A program made the translations under genes and the position numbers. The notes under the pieces are model-generated. The model worked only from the letters and a program-made list of their open reading frames with translations. It made no database searches and was not told the origin of the DNA. Source: Hermodice carunculata (taxonomy: Eukaryota > Annelida > Polychaeta > Eunicida > Amphinomidae). From it: a stretch of DNA of 64,000 bases. Shown here piece by piece: positions 19,501-61,120 of the stretch; the first letter of the stretch is position 1, and the number at the start of each line of letters is the position of its first letter. The stretch spans positions 70,858,100-70,922,099 of the forward strand of contig OZ026620.1 in assembly GCA_964020975.1 (NCBI GenBank), written 5' to 3'.

Positions 19501-21070
19501 CCCTTCTCCAAGTCACCATGCTCTGACAGCATCAACAAGAGGAAGTATGACTGAGAATGCAGATGTACATTCGCTTGCAGGGAGATCTGTTGACTTGACA
19601 GGGGAGGCACATTGTCCCAGTTGATATGTCCCATTTTCTGGATCAGATGGTAGAGCCAGCAGCAGGGGAGGGTCTAACCCTGTTGCTCTCACCTCATCTT
19701 TAGTGGGAGTCATCAATAACTGGTGATCGCTGGTACCACCTGTCTGTAGGACCAGGGGGCTCAATCACCGCCAGTGCCCACTTCCTGTCAGCTTAACCAT
19801 CCTTCTTGTGACAGTAGAGTGTATCTTCTGTGAGAAGGATGGCATGCAGGGAAAGGATCAAGTGAAACTGAAGACTGGGCTATTGACTTGTCCTGTGTGG
19901 ATGACAGGGATTGGAGACAGAGAAAACCCCCTTGAAATTGAAGGGTCCCAAAATGGAGGACATACTTAGTCTTGCGGAAGTGCTGGCAGCTATACCCAAT
20001 CCCTTGGTGAAGTGTCCTACATAGACAGAGGGCCTTGTAATAGAGACCATACCTGGTTCCTAGAACACACTTCACCCCATGAAGGTGAAAGGCTCAATGA
20101 CAGAGAAGGGAACTGGACCATTGAGTGATCCTTTGGGTCCATCTGGCAGTGTCTCAGGGCACCTGCAGGTAGGTGGCTTTGATGGGGTAAAAACAAGGCA
20201 GGTGTAGGGTGATCCAAAACATGGGAGTGAGACTTGGATCCGATCTTCTTACTTCTTTTCTTATGCCTGTGACAGTACCCCTGCTCCTTCCATCCAGTCT
20301 TCTCCATGGAACTTTGTTCCTCAGAGGAAGTTCACAGGACTGCCAGTGAAGCTGGAGATGGTGAAAGTTGAGCTAGGGCTGTAAGCTGTGCCTGTTCCTG
20401 TGGTAAAGCCTGCAGCTGTGAGAAAACTGCTGGTAATTGTTACAAGGCCCTTGCCACCGAAGCCTGAATTGTTGTCTCCTCAAAGACAGACACAGAGATT
20501 ACCGATGCAGAAACCCATGATCCTGGTACTGTGGTAGTTATCACAGACTTTTCAAATCAGGTTCCACATGTAGGCCTAGTCATAAGTGATGTCACATTCT
20601 GAAACTGGCCAGCAACAGCTGTGACTCGTCCTGTGGAAGCTGTACTAATGCAACTGGTAAAGGGAATTGTCCTAATGGTGACTGTACTTGCCCTGGTGCA
20701 GGTTATACCACTGGAACTGGCAACAGGTAGCTGAGCTATGACTGAGCACAATGGTCTCATGGAAAGTGTACTACTGCTGGCAGTTTCTGAAACTGTGCCA
20801 GAGACCAGCACAGGCACAATGACTGTACTTGCTGGGCCTGTGTGGGTAACTTGGCCAGCACCAGTGAAGGTGGCTGGACTGGTGACTAGGAACTGAGCAG
20901 TGATGACAGCTGTTGGTCTGGAGGAGGCCACTACATTGGCATTGGAGACTGGGCCAGTATCCATGACTTTGAGTGGGTGCACAGCCAGAGATAAAACCAG
21001 ACCATTTGAGCCTTTCTTCCTCTTCCTCTATTCTGCCCTGAAGTCTGCCCTTGCAACCTTGTTCCAAAAC
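16600..21070 (-). mobile_element. Fossil DIRS/Ngaro-like retroelement, broken
   Basis: Read on the minus strand, this block has the order of a tyrosine-recombinase retroelement. A gag-like region rich in Ser, Thr, Pro and basic residues lies at about 18,300-21,070. A reverse-transcriptase-like stretch (FLVPKKNG-type) is near 17,880-17,960. RNase H-like signals follow: a VYSD motif near 17,080 and IDLFATR near 16,890. The base composition is more GC-rich than its surroundings. It is old and broken in many places and cannot be active. Its outer ends and any terminal repeats are not clear to me, so both borders are approximate. The family is inferred from the IDLFATR-type motif and its layout; a Ty3-like origin is the alternative. 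Confidence 0.5.
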
Positions 21071-22402
21071 TCCTAGGGCCAGGAATTGCAGTCATTGCAA
21101 GGTGGAAAACACACCAATGGAGAAAGCCAAATCTGTATTACAAGGGAGCACTGTGGATCTCCTGGCTTGCCAGTTGATGCACTATCACTAACCCACCAAA
21201 CCAAAGTATAAAACATCTTATAATGATGACCAATGAGAATAAAATGCACTATAAAGTGGTCTATGAAATAGACCATGACATCAAAGCAAAGCAGTCAAAA
21301 GAGAGAAAACTAATGTTATTGGCCAATACTGGAGGCCAAGTACAGGGTGGCGGGGTTAACCAGTCGAGGATACCATGTACAGAGAAATGTTTTATGATGG
21401 GATGCAGTGTGGTGGATATGATAGCAGAGAGAATATACCAAATGTAGTGGATAAGCAATCTATGATGACACAAATACTGACTCTTCATATCTGCAGTCAA
21501 GCTTGTTGTGGCCTTGAGATCAACCACAAATACTTCTTGATTCCATACTTGGCATAGCACATCCAGAATCAGCCTTGGAACTGGTAATACATTCCATTCT
21601 CCAGGTAACTTGCTAATTCATAATTTACACTTTTTCTGTCTTAATCAACCTACATTACTTCTAAATGATTTTATGTTAAACCTTCAATTGGATGTAGAAA
21701 TCAACTGAATACTTTACAATGTATTCCTAATCTGATTGAAACTGGTGCTAAAAATCATGATATATGACATCAAGGTGTCATCAAAGATCAAATACTACTT
21801 TAAAATGTTCTTACTGTTACCATGGTTACATGCTATGAGGATGGGGCAAATCCTGTATGGCCTGATACAGGGACCAGTCTTGAGGATGGGGCTGGGAACA
21901 CAATCTGATGCATCACCTGGTCACATTGTGTTCCATGCCCAGCTCTCGTCTTTTGATGCTTCCAGAGGGTGCCACTCTACCATTTTGGTGTCTTCATTGG
22001 GTACACAAGGAGCAACAATGATATCTTTTTGCCTTATCAAGTACAGTGGATGCATGCCGATGCTGTAAGCATGCAGAGGGACTGCCAAGTCAGCTGACCA
22101 ACCCCGCCCCCATAAAAAAGAAGAAAAAGAAAAGAAAAGAGGGAGAAAAAGAAACATACATGTATTTAAAGTCTTTATAACAAACATTTAATTTTCACTT
22201 TGGATACAAAGCAAATAAGCTTGCAGACTGGGCAAGCAGTTTTAAGTACAATGTATGTGTACTTAGAAAAGATAAAACCTTCTGATCCAGCAAAAACTGA
22301 CAATATGATGGCAAAGTTCATCACACTGGCCCTACTTATACATTGTATGTGTATTATATGCTGTCCGAGTCTGCCAATCATTGCAAAATGGCATGACAGG
22401 TG
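21071..22402. other. Intergenic stretch, nothing recognised
   Basis: There is an imperfect inverted pair around 21,885-21,950 (CTGGGAACACAA versus TTGTGTTCCATGCCCAG). No exon or named repeat family is seen. Confidence 0.35.
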
Positions 22403-22578
22403 AAAATGAATAAAGGATGCAATATAATCAGTAAGCATACAGACGCAAAATGAACAAAAGATGCAACATAATCAGTAAGCATACAGACATAAAATGAATA
22501 AAAGATGCAACATAATCAATAAGCATACAGACATAAAATGAATAAAAGATGCAACATAATCAGTAAGCATACAGACAC
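22403..22578 (+). repeat. 44-bp minisatellite, 4 copies
   Basis: Units start at 22403, 22447, 22491 and 22535 and share AAAATGAATAAAAGATGCAA, with only a few differences between units. A partial fifth unit follows. Units are adjacent with no spacers, which separates it from a CRISPR array. Confidence 0.9.
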
Positions 22579-24689
22579 AAAATTTTATTTTGAATACATG
22601 ACACACAACCTTGTCAATATATTAATCCTTACATTTTTCAGAATCCGCAAGGTCTGCATGACAGATTATCCAAAAGGACGGAGTAATTTTCTCAGAACTT
22701 TCCTGTCATTTGCAAAAAAAAGTCAAAGTGTCATCTTCTGCAAAATTTGCAAAAAAAGCTAACAAACATAGCAAAACGACCAGGGACTATTATCATATCA
22801 TGTAATAATATTATAGTCTGCAAATGGCAGTAATTCACTAGTTACCTGCATGCATTGTAAAACAAAATTGCAGATATTGTTTTGAAAATAGACATTATCC
22901 CTCTTTTGAAAAACTTTCAACGTCCAAGGCCACCTTCAGCTGGTCCCTACTGCTACATTTATTTCTTTTTTATCACGACACTTGTACAACAGACCACTTG
23001 CCTCCCAAAACAATTTCTCTTCATGGAAAGGTCCTTTTGAAACAGAGTTTCCTTTTGAAACAGAGTTGACATGTACACTGTGTGCAAAGTCTTAGGTTGA
23101 TTATACACCCATACAGGTGAGTAAATACAGATACTCTCCTATGAGCACCATGTCTCAATTGACAGATGTGCTGAGCTGGGTCTTTTACATCATTTACATG
23201 TATATGACAAAGCCACAGGCTGGGTCAAGTATGCTGTGAAAGACCTAGCCAGTCACATCTGTCAATTCAGACAAAGGCACAAGATCCAAGATTCTATTTA
23301 GCCTATCTTAAAAAGCTAAAGGACAACATTTTGGTCAAATACTAGTGCATTTGTAAAACAGTATTCAAAGATTAAAAAAATGGTCTCTCAAACTAATCTA
23401 GACACCAACAGCACAGAGTGATAATCAACATTCATAAGTGTGATTCTGACAAAATTGTGCATGCCATTTGACATATCAGTTAATACTGACCTAGGTCATT
23501 CACGAAAATTCATTCAGTCATTCCAAACAAGGAATTACAATGATCATATTGCGTACAACGACCAATATCACATAGCTGTATTTGATAGCTGTGTTAAGGT
23601 CATAGGAGTGCAAACATACAAGCAGGATGAAAATAAATATTATCACACTGTGCAGTATCCCCTGGTGACTTTAATTTATTAGCCCTCCCCCCTTGGATAG
23701 AGACTGGGTCAAATTTTCCTTGGTGCAGGTCGGGCTATAGCTACAGATATCATCAACAATATTTTTCATCATGTATGAAAATGTTTGACGTTCTGCCTGT
23801 AGCTACTGCAGTATATTACGGGCCAATATTGCTATGGACTCTAAATTTTATTTTAAACTGCTCCAGAAGAAAGGAGATATTACAGAACTTGATCAATGCA
23901 TACTGGTCAGTAGATGCTGCCCTCTTGATGTCAGCCTTTGTTGGTCTCAGGAATAAATATATACAGAACATGGCTTCATCTTGAAAACGCGTCCTTTAAA
24001 GTGATCATTTTAAGAGACACAGGGTTTCGCAGTCAGAGCACATGGCCATGTCAACTGCATACACATGTACAGCTTAGCTAATGAGCCATTGGAGTATGTC
24101 CGAGTACCATCAGGTAAGCTTGTGCTGTGCCAAGTATACAATGGCCTGTCTGGACTACCATATTTCAACTACACAATTTGATCCTCATGACTTGGACACG
24201 ATTGCAGAGGTGAGGACTGCAGAGAGGTTCCAATGAGCAAAACATCCTGATTTTGTAGGGCACCACATGGAGACCTTTTCATAGACTCCATCTCCTCTCT
24301 CACTGGCTGATCTTTTGTAGAACAAGGAAAAAAACAGCTGAAATAATTTCATGTCTAATTTTTAAGGGTACACCCTATGGAGCACATCCCTGCATTTACA
24401 ACCCAGTCATCCACTCATCCTGTATTTTTTTCATAGCCACATGGAAAACTATGCTGAAACACTTTGAAATTCAGAAATTCTTTTTTACTCCGGGACATAT
24501 CTACAGACACTCTTAAAAATTCCAAGAAATTCTGGAGATATCTGGAAAGAGTGGGATAAATTGGACAGCCAGCAATGCCAATAAATTTTCCCTTGTCAGG
24601 ATAGACCACAGCCTGGCCATGGTGCCTCCCATGTGCAAGCATTATTATCATTAATTGCAGATCACGTGATAGCTATACATGTATGTAGT
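22579..24689. other. Intergenic stretch with one foldback
   Basis: Apart from the foldback at 23157-23267 nothing is recognised. Open frames are under 80 residues and have no family resemblance. Confidence 0.35.
23157..23267. repeat. Imperfect foldback, 33-bp arms
   Basis: The arms at 23157-23189 and 23235-23267 match with about six differences, beginning AATTGACAGATGTG. It is a small non-autonomous inverted-repeat element or its remnant. Confidence 0.75.
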
Positions 24690-25252
24690 TATTATTAAAT
24701 GATGTGGGCAGTAATTTCCCGAATTTTCTAGCATTACTGCACAATGAGGGGAGATAATTCATTAAGACAGCTAGTGGATACAGAGTTGTTTGCATCTAAT
24801 ATTGGTGTTAAACAGGGATGTGTGCGAAGTCCAATTTTATTCAATCTCTTCCTTGCTAATTTTCGAGAAATTTTCAATGATGGACCCTGTCGAGTTGTAC
24901 AATTTTGCACTTAACTGCTTTATACTCTGTGCCAGTGATCTCATTCTGATGTCTCAATGTGCAACTGGTATGTAAGGTTCTTTTTAGAAACTTCAAGAAC
25001 ATTGTAAACTATTATTAAGTTACAGTAAATATTGTAAAAACTAAAAGTTATAATTCAACATTGTTGGGGATGTGTGTGCAAAATCTAAGTTCACTTGTTT
25101 TCTTTTGAACGGAAGCCCATAGAAGTCATGCAAAGTTATGGTCATTTAGGTGTGCAATTTAGTTCTGCTGGTACTTTCAACCCTGCTATAGACAATTAAA
25201 AGACCAGGCCAACAGGTCACTGTTCAAAATAAGACAATGTCAATTTCCTCTC

Positions 25253-25337
<85 letters not shown>

Positions 25338-25540
25338 TGAAGTTGTCTTTGAAGCTATTTTACACTTTGATTACTCTGATGTGTTACAGCGGTGAGGTAT
25401 GGGGGCCTACATGTACCCTTCTAAAGGGACTACACAATAACAATTTCACGTCACTTCATTCTAGACCTACCCCCAGAAAGCATACATGTCAAGTGTTGCA
25501 TATATGTACTTGGAGTCCACTAAAGAGCTACAAATGTAAT
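24690..25540 (+). mobile_element. LINE fragment (CR1/jockey-like reverse transcriptase)
   Basis: From 24,801 the sequence reads IGVKQGCVRSPILFNLFLAN, the conserved RT block that precedes the active site. After a frame change, NCFILCASDLILMSQCATG (to 24,969) corresponds to the block usually written as Y-A-D-D, here with its first Tyr and first Asp replaced, so the catalytic motif is lost. Further downstream YGHLGVQFSSAGTFNPAI and SGEVWGP match the later part of the LINE polymerase. A (TAA)n run has expanded inside it. It is truncated at both ends, frameshifted and inactive. Confidence 0.75.
25253..25336. repeat. (TAA)n microsatellite inside the LINE fragment
   Basis: About 28 uninterrupted AAT/TAA units. 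Confidence 0.97.
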
Positions 25541-26362
25541 AGCTGAACATAAGAACTACCTGATTTTGATTGATATATATTTATATATACAGTGTAGTAT
25601 GTAAACAGGTTAACTACTGGATTCATCTCCAAAAGCATGATCAGAACTCAATTGTGCACTAGTGTCTGCTAGAAAACTGTGGAGAGTTTTCCTCCGGAAA
25701 TCAATTTACTCTTGATATTCTGTTTCGTACCAGCATACAGGAAACTTGAAATAACTTGGCAAGTAACAACACTATGAGATAAAGAATACAGTTTCAAAGT
25801 GTTTACAAATGTCAGTGGTAAAAATATATCAATGCTGGTGGCAGAGATAAACAAAATAAGGTCTGTATGTACTTTAAGATCAAAAAAAGAAAAACACAAA
25901 AAAAAAACCAACAACAACAAAAACAAAAAACAAAAACAAATTTGTTACAGAACCTTACCTGCATAGTAATATTCCCCTCAATACAAGAAATTTCTCACTA
26001 AACTACGAATAAGTGCTCATATGCTGGCACCAGAAACTGGCCAACATGCCCAACCAAAAACACTACTTGGTCAAAAATGTATCATGCAGTGTGGGTCTGG
26101 TGCAAGATGATTGAGAAATACATGTGATATTACACTGTAATGCCTAAAGTAGGTTAAGGTGTAACCCTTTTGAAAAAGTGGACAATGCTAGCAGCCATTT
26201 TTAAAATCTTGTGTACAAAGAGAAATTAAAGTTCATAATGAATCTGAATAGAAATACATGTCAATGAGATCACAGATCACAGGAAGCAAACAATAAGAAG
26301 ATAAAAAAGTGTTGCGGCTGGGGGTGCCTACTGAACTGTAAATGTATGCATATAGTAACTCT

Positions 26363-26582
26363 TTAAGTGCCAAATTTTGGACTGAGTCAATGCCCATTGG
26401 GCGCAATGCGTACCAAGAAAAGTTGTTGACCTGGGGTACTCTCTCAGAAACTTTAAGCATGCTGGTACTGGAATGAAAGGTCTTTTTACGATGAATACAA
26501 ATCTGAGATCCTAATGATAATTCAGACTAGTTTGACTTAAGTAAATCGACTTAAGACATGATTGGCACTGAAAGAGTTAATG
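26363..26582 (+). repeat. Dispersed repeat family copy (CTTTCAGTGC-ended)
   Basis: It shares order and wording with 37,263-37,510 and a shorter piece at about 36,150-36,260. Common words include GCATGCTGGTACT, TTGACCTGG and the end GGCACTGAAAGAGTTAA. It is non-coding and likely a MITE-like or unclassified interspersed repeat. Confidence 0.6.
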
Positions 26583-26857
26583 TTTTGTGTCTGTAAGTAC
26601 ACGTACCTCATGTTTTGCTTGGACTACACCTGTAACAGGGGACATATGCAATAAAGTATCCATACATAAACCATTTTCTATCACTCCCCTCACAGAACAC
26701 ATATGTACTTGGTTGAAAAATAAATAGATCGTTCATGGTTTCTTATAAGTTAAGTCTGGATTTATTTGCTGAAAGCAGTGACCCATTGTCATCTATCAAC
26801 CAGTAAGCAAGTCAGTAATGTTTTACATGTTATAGTGGCAGCCAGCACACACAAAAA

Positions 26858-26902
26858 CATTGGCAGATGACATTGGCAGATGACATTGGCAGATGACATT
26901 GG
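26858..26902 (+). repeat. 13-bp tandem repeat
   Basis: CATTGGCAGATGA is repeated about three and a half times. Confidence 0.95.
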
Positions 26903-28095
26903 CTGAAATACATTTTTGATGAGTTCCACACCATCTGGTTGAAGGATAAGTACATAAAACATGAAGCAGTCTTGACTATTTGACCATGTCAAACTAGACT
27001 GTGAGACTCAGCCTACTTATGATTGCATACAGCGCCCCCTGTAATAAGACCACTCCAATGGCACTAGGTAAATGGCCACATTGGCTGAGTTGCCTTTCTC
27101 CAGGAGGCAATACAAATGAAGAAAGCAGCATGTGGCAAGAGGGGCCTTATCACAGACGGATACAGTATCACTTACATGTAAAACTCAGGTTATTCCAGCA
27201 CATTCTAATTACAACACTATTTTTCATGTCTTGGCCTCAGAATGGCTACGTCTTGAACCAGCAACTTTTGGTACCACTTACCTTGCAAAAAATGAGAAAT
27301 GCACATATCCACATCAAATCCCAGTCTTAAAAATAATTGTTCAATGGATTTTTTTTTATGTGCATGCACATGTGCAATGATTGACATCATTAGCTAAAAG
27401 TTCAGTACAAGGTACTCTATAGCTATCTGGTATTGTCCCAGAATTTGGGCCTCAAGTGTAGGCCCTTGAGTAAAACAATTCAATGAAACTATTACCCTGA
27501 AGTCAAACCCTGCAAGGAAAACATACATGTAGGTTGTCCTTCAGCCTTGGCTTTCTGGGTGCACATTTTACCCGACAGCATCATGGACACAACCACAGTA
27601 AAATGATTTCATCTCTGAACCATGAAAAATTCACAAATTTCACATGTTTACAGAGCCTGAAAGAAAAGGTTTCATGCAAAATGTTTATTGTGACAAAGTT
27701 ATGAACATAATAGTTCAGTTTCAATTATATGATACAACACCATTAAAAGCCTGCAAGACTGACGATGAGACTGGCATTATACAAGATGTTCAGATTGTGG
27801 AGGGCATATACACATGCAGTCTTGCCCTTTGATTGGTTTGTTATGGTTGATTCACACATTAACATTGTCTGATTTGTCAAAACAGTCCCAGACTTCATGG
27901 GCATATACTCATTTTTATGTATAGCTTGCCAGTGATTGATTTATACAGTCCAATCTGGATGGTAGATATGATCAAAACATGATTGGTTCAAACTCTTTTT
28001 CTTCTTAATTGTTGACAGCAGAAAACCTCCCTTGTGACTCGTTCACTGTGAGCCTCTTTTTGATCACATAGAACAAAGATTCTTTCTGCCATTGC

Positions 28096-57200
<29,105 letters not shown>

Positions 57201-57410
57201 TTTGATCTTGTCACATGATCATTTGTTGGCTTCACATTTTCTTTTCAATAATTTAACTGAATTCCTTAAATGATATAATTGACAAAGAAATTAAAATTCT
57301 CCTTATCAAACACAATTTAAGAACGATGACGGGCCTGATTTAAAAACAACGCAAGTAGTATTCTCAGGATGACGTGAATATACATTGAATTTAGAACGTG
57401 ATTTGGTGAG
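57201..57410. promoter_or_regulatory. Probable bidirectional promoter of HPS4 (-) and PHKG (+)
   Basis: HPS4's ATG (57,200, minus) and the 5' UTR exon of PHKG (donor at 57,488, plus) diverge from this short interval. It contains TCACATGA at 57211-57218, on the other strand the M-box TCATGTGA that MITF/TFE factors bind. It also contains TGACGTGA at 57370-57377, a CRE-like site. No TATA box is obvious for either gene. Motifs are seen; function and exact start sites are inferred. Confidence 0.5.
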
Positions 57411-57488
57411 AGTCCATGAGACTGAGATGAGCGAGTCGCCAAGTGCAAGTGTATCGCGAGCAGGTTGTAGGCCTTGTATCTCTCAAAG
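57411..57488 (+). other. Probable 5' UTR exon 1 of PHKG with upstream ORFs
   Basis: A strong donor CTCAAAG/GTAAGT ends it at 57488. Two upstream ATGs precede it. One at 57416 opens a 4-codon frame (MRLR) closing at 57430. One at 57427 opens a frame that would continue across the splice to 61,121 and stop after 33 codons. The left border is the unknown transcription start. Confidence 0.5.
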
Positions 57489-60400
57489 GTAAGTATCATT
57501 TTGTGGCACACGGAAATTATACCAGCATAAAGTGATCAACAGTAGATCGGGGTATGACAGGGGCAAACAAAGTGCTTCAAAAGGTGAAAAATGAGTGACA
57601 TGACATGCATGTGATTGTAAAGGGAATCCACACACATTCACAGGTCGCTCATTTGGCAGTGTATTTTGGTCCGCTATCCCGTCAGCTCAGCCAAATTTAT
57701 TTTGGCAGGAGCCTCCTTGTGCAGGACGGTCCAGTCTGAGTTTGGGCACCGACCAGTGGCGCCCCTATGTCGTACTCTTAGCCATCATTGACAGATTTGA
57801 CGAAACCAGGTGTCTAACTAATAAATGTTGGACGGTCGGCAGGCACTACTTGTCATCATTCGAATGTCAACAAAGACCAAATAAAACATGCCAAAGCCTA
57901 GGTCAGCCTGACCTGGTTTATGTGAAATATGCTTTACTCTCCTCCTGGCCAAGTTAGATCCAACCACATACTGAGCATAAGCATACATGATATCAAAGCT
58001 GCTGTTTACTTCCATAATGATATTTGACTGACATTTACTGCTTGACATGTACAAGCACTCTCTGACAGAACACCAAGTACCATTGGCATATGCTTTGTAG
58101 GCAGCTTATAATACTAATTAATATCCCTATATTTTTATGATTTATTCAAGAATTTTTTATTTATTGTATATCTTGATGCATATTTGAGTAAATACCCCCC
58201 CCCCCTGTCTGCCCCAGCTTTATTCCTTTATTAAACCAGGCTTTATAAAGTGGGCAGAGTCTGGTCACTAGGATATGCTATGACACTACCAAGGATGCCT
58301 TCTCCCAAAAATACATTTGGGAGACAAAAGCACTTAAAAACTACATACAATTTGCATTTCGGTTGCCACACCACGTCACTTGACAATGGAGGGTTGACTG
58401 TAAGTAGTTTGAGCAAACACCAAAGCTCACCCTAGACATTAAGCTTAACTCTGTGTTAGCAACGTCTATTGTTGCCAATGTACAGTATTATCACGTAACA
58501 AACATATGTTACGTTTTTAACGGTACCACGCTGCAGCCATTGAAATTTTCAGTCCCCAACAAGCCACACTTCTGGCGAAACTGGTCGACTACACAGGGCA
58601 TGATAGCAGGATCCAAACCTTTGCTTCGTGTCACAAATTTTCAGTGTTAGGACACTTTGACAGCAGTATCACCATTACATACCAAAGTGACTCAATTCTC
58701 ACCATCTGATCAGGTCAGTATAGGAATGTGGGTCACTTCATCCAACATAATAAGTGGTCCCCAAAAACCAGATAGTCCCCTGTCAAGTGGTCCCCATCCA
58801 TGCAAACTCATCCCCTCTGTGTACACCAAGATAGCAATAAAGTATCTTCTTAAAAATATACAATGAAAGTTTATTCCTATCATTTTTCACCATACCTATG
58901 CTTTTGGGAAGGACGAATTGCTAACAGATTGAATAAAGCATTCATTTCCTGCATACCAGGCCCACAGAGTTGCTTCAACATGTCCCTGGTAAAGGCTCTG
59001 TCGAGAGTATACTGTGTGCATATTAATGATTTGTGTAGCATGTTAAATTCTAATGTTTCCGTTTTCTCACACCAGGTAGCATCTTTTGTCTTGAAGTTTC
59101 ATCAATATAATTGTAGTCAAGTATGTCATATCTTGTCTTGTGATTATGTGTGACCATTGGACTCTCTTCACCCATCTGTTCACTGAGGTGACCAGTTAGG
59201 TTTCAGGGTTGTGTTCATGCATATCTCGTAATCCCTATTGGAAGATCAGCAGAGTTATTTGAGAGCTCAAAAGGGTTATTGTCTATCGAGAAAATGACAT
59301 GCCCTATCATCCTCAACCAGGGTTTTCCCCACCACTTTTCCAATGAGGAAGACTTGGTATTAAAAATAAAAGCATTAATGCCTCCCAATACTTTAAAATC
59401 AAATAAGCCATCAACCTTTAATATGATATAAAATCAGCATGGTATGTATGGCAATGGTACAAGCTGCATACCACTCTATTTGCAGCTGGTACCATTGCCA
59501 TACATACCATTTATGGTACTCAGCTTGCTTCGGTGAGCAAATCTCTTGAACCATGGCCATCCATGCCTTAACTGATAGTGTTTGTCATTTGAATGGTTTA
59601 CATGTAGCCCTGTACAACTGAGGGTGACATTCATGTTTTTCATTAATATCAAACCAGAGTTTACCATTGTGCACAATCAGCTTTTTAATCCAAAGATCTT
59701 GTCCACAATAGTTATCATTTTCATGAGTGTCCAAAAAGTATGGGTACACTGGGGTAGGGGTCAGAACTGGTGCACATGTACATGTACTTTAGTGATGGAG
59801 AAATGATGATTCTTAACAGCCAGTTAAAATGAGTTGTGGTTTCAACCTTTGACCTAAATTGGGTAGCAATAGTTGATGAAGAGGATTAATACCCAGACTC
59901 AGCTGTCATCATGTTGGAAAACTTGAGTAGAAGAATGAAATAAATAAACATGCATTGAAATTAATGAAAAAGCACCAAGTTGATATTTTATGTGGAAATG
60001 AATGATAAAGTATAATGTTCGAGCAAAGGGCATATATATACAAGTATGCAGTTGGTTTTATGCTATTATATATGTATCCATACAATCAGTTGTGTACTAC
60101 ATACAGCTCTTTATTGCAAGTGATCACTGGGGAGAAACCAGCCCACTTTGAGACTGGTGTTCCAACCTTTTTGGAGCATACATTAATCACCTTGATCTGT
60201 GACCTCCTGACATCAAATGTACCATCAAAAATATAGTTACATATGCACCATTGCACTTTTTATATTTTCAGTCAACATAATTAAAAGGAAATAAAAACCA
60301 AGTTGTGTCAAAATGAAAATCTTAAGATGACCAAATTACCTCGACCATGAGCATTGTTACAATTTGGACATTTGGAATCCAACATGATCTACATAAACTG

Positions 60401-61120
60401 AATCAAATGAAACCTTACCAGGTCACGCATGGTTGAAAATTATCAGATGGCCAAATTACCTTGACATTTAAAATTTAGGGTTCATATCTAGTTTGGCCTT
60501 GATTTTATGTATTCAACAAACTTAACATCATCCAGATCCATTGATAACTTTTTGAGTTCAGTCCAAAACATGTTTTCGATAAATAGGTCATTATATCTGC
60601 AAAGTAGGTCAAGTCACAAATTGGATACACAAGATAAAAGTATATTCGATGGGGGTAAAAACATTGTTCCAAAGGTCATTGGCAAGTTAGAGTTAACCCC
60701 TTCAAAATATCAATAAGAAAATATGAAGTCCAAAGGTCATGGCCTTGAAAAATATGGGCTACAGTCATAAATCATGTGTCAGTTGAAAAACTACAATACA
60801 CAAGTACAGTACTGCTTGAAAGAGTGATGACAGGCAGGTCCCAGTCCTGTCAGTAATTTTACATATTTTTTCTTCTTTTTTTGTTTGTTTTTTGTTTTTT
60901 TTGTTTGTGTGTTTTTTTTTAGTTGGGGAGGGTGGGGGTGCAGGCTGCAAATGTATCAGGAAAAAAAAGAGTACTTTTTGTATGCTCATGAAAACAATAT
61001 TGACAATTATGAACTTAAGACTCTTAACGTACGACTAAAGCCTTGATGTGTGTGGTATACGTGAGTACCGGATACTGTGTGAAAGTATTCTGACTGCTAA
61101 TACACATTTATTTGTTACAG
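57489..61120 (+). other. Probable first intron of PHKG
   Basis: 3.6 kb between the UTR exon donor and the acceptor TTTGTTACAG at 61120. It contains the hairpin at 59,439-59,510 and a T/G run near 60,868-60,920. No other gene is recognised. Confidence 0.45.
59439..59510. repeat. Perfect 22-bp hairpin
   Basis: The arms at 59439-59460 and 59489-59510 (ATGGTATGTATGGCAATGG...) are exact complements. The loop holds a second short pair, AAGCTGCA/TGCAGCT. It lies in the proposed PHKG first intron. Confidence 0.9.

Larger units (their letters stand above)
25541..28095. other. Intergenic stretch downstream of HPS4
   Basis: It contains the dispersed repeat copy at 26,363-26,582 and a 13-bp tandem repeat at 26,858-26,902. 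The part next to 28,095 should hold the HPS4 3' UTR. No other gene is recognised. Confidence 0.4.

Noticed and set aside
22403-22578. Possible CRISPR-like array
   Set aside because: Units are contiguous with no unique spacers and the DNA is animal nuclear; it is a minisatellite.
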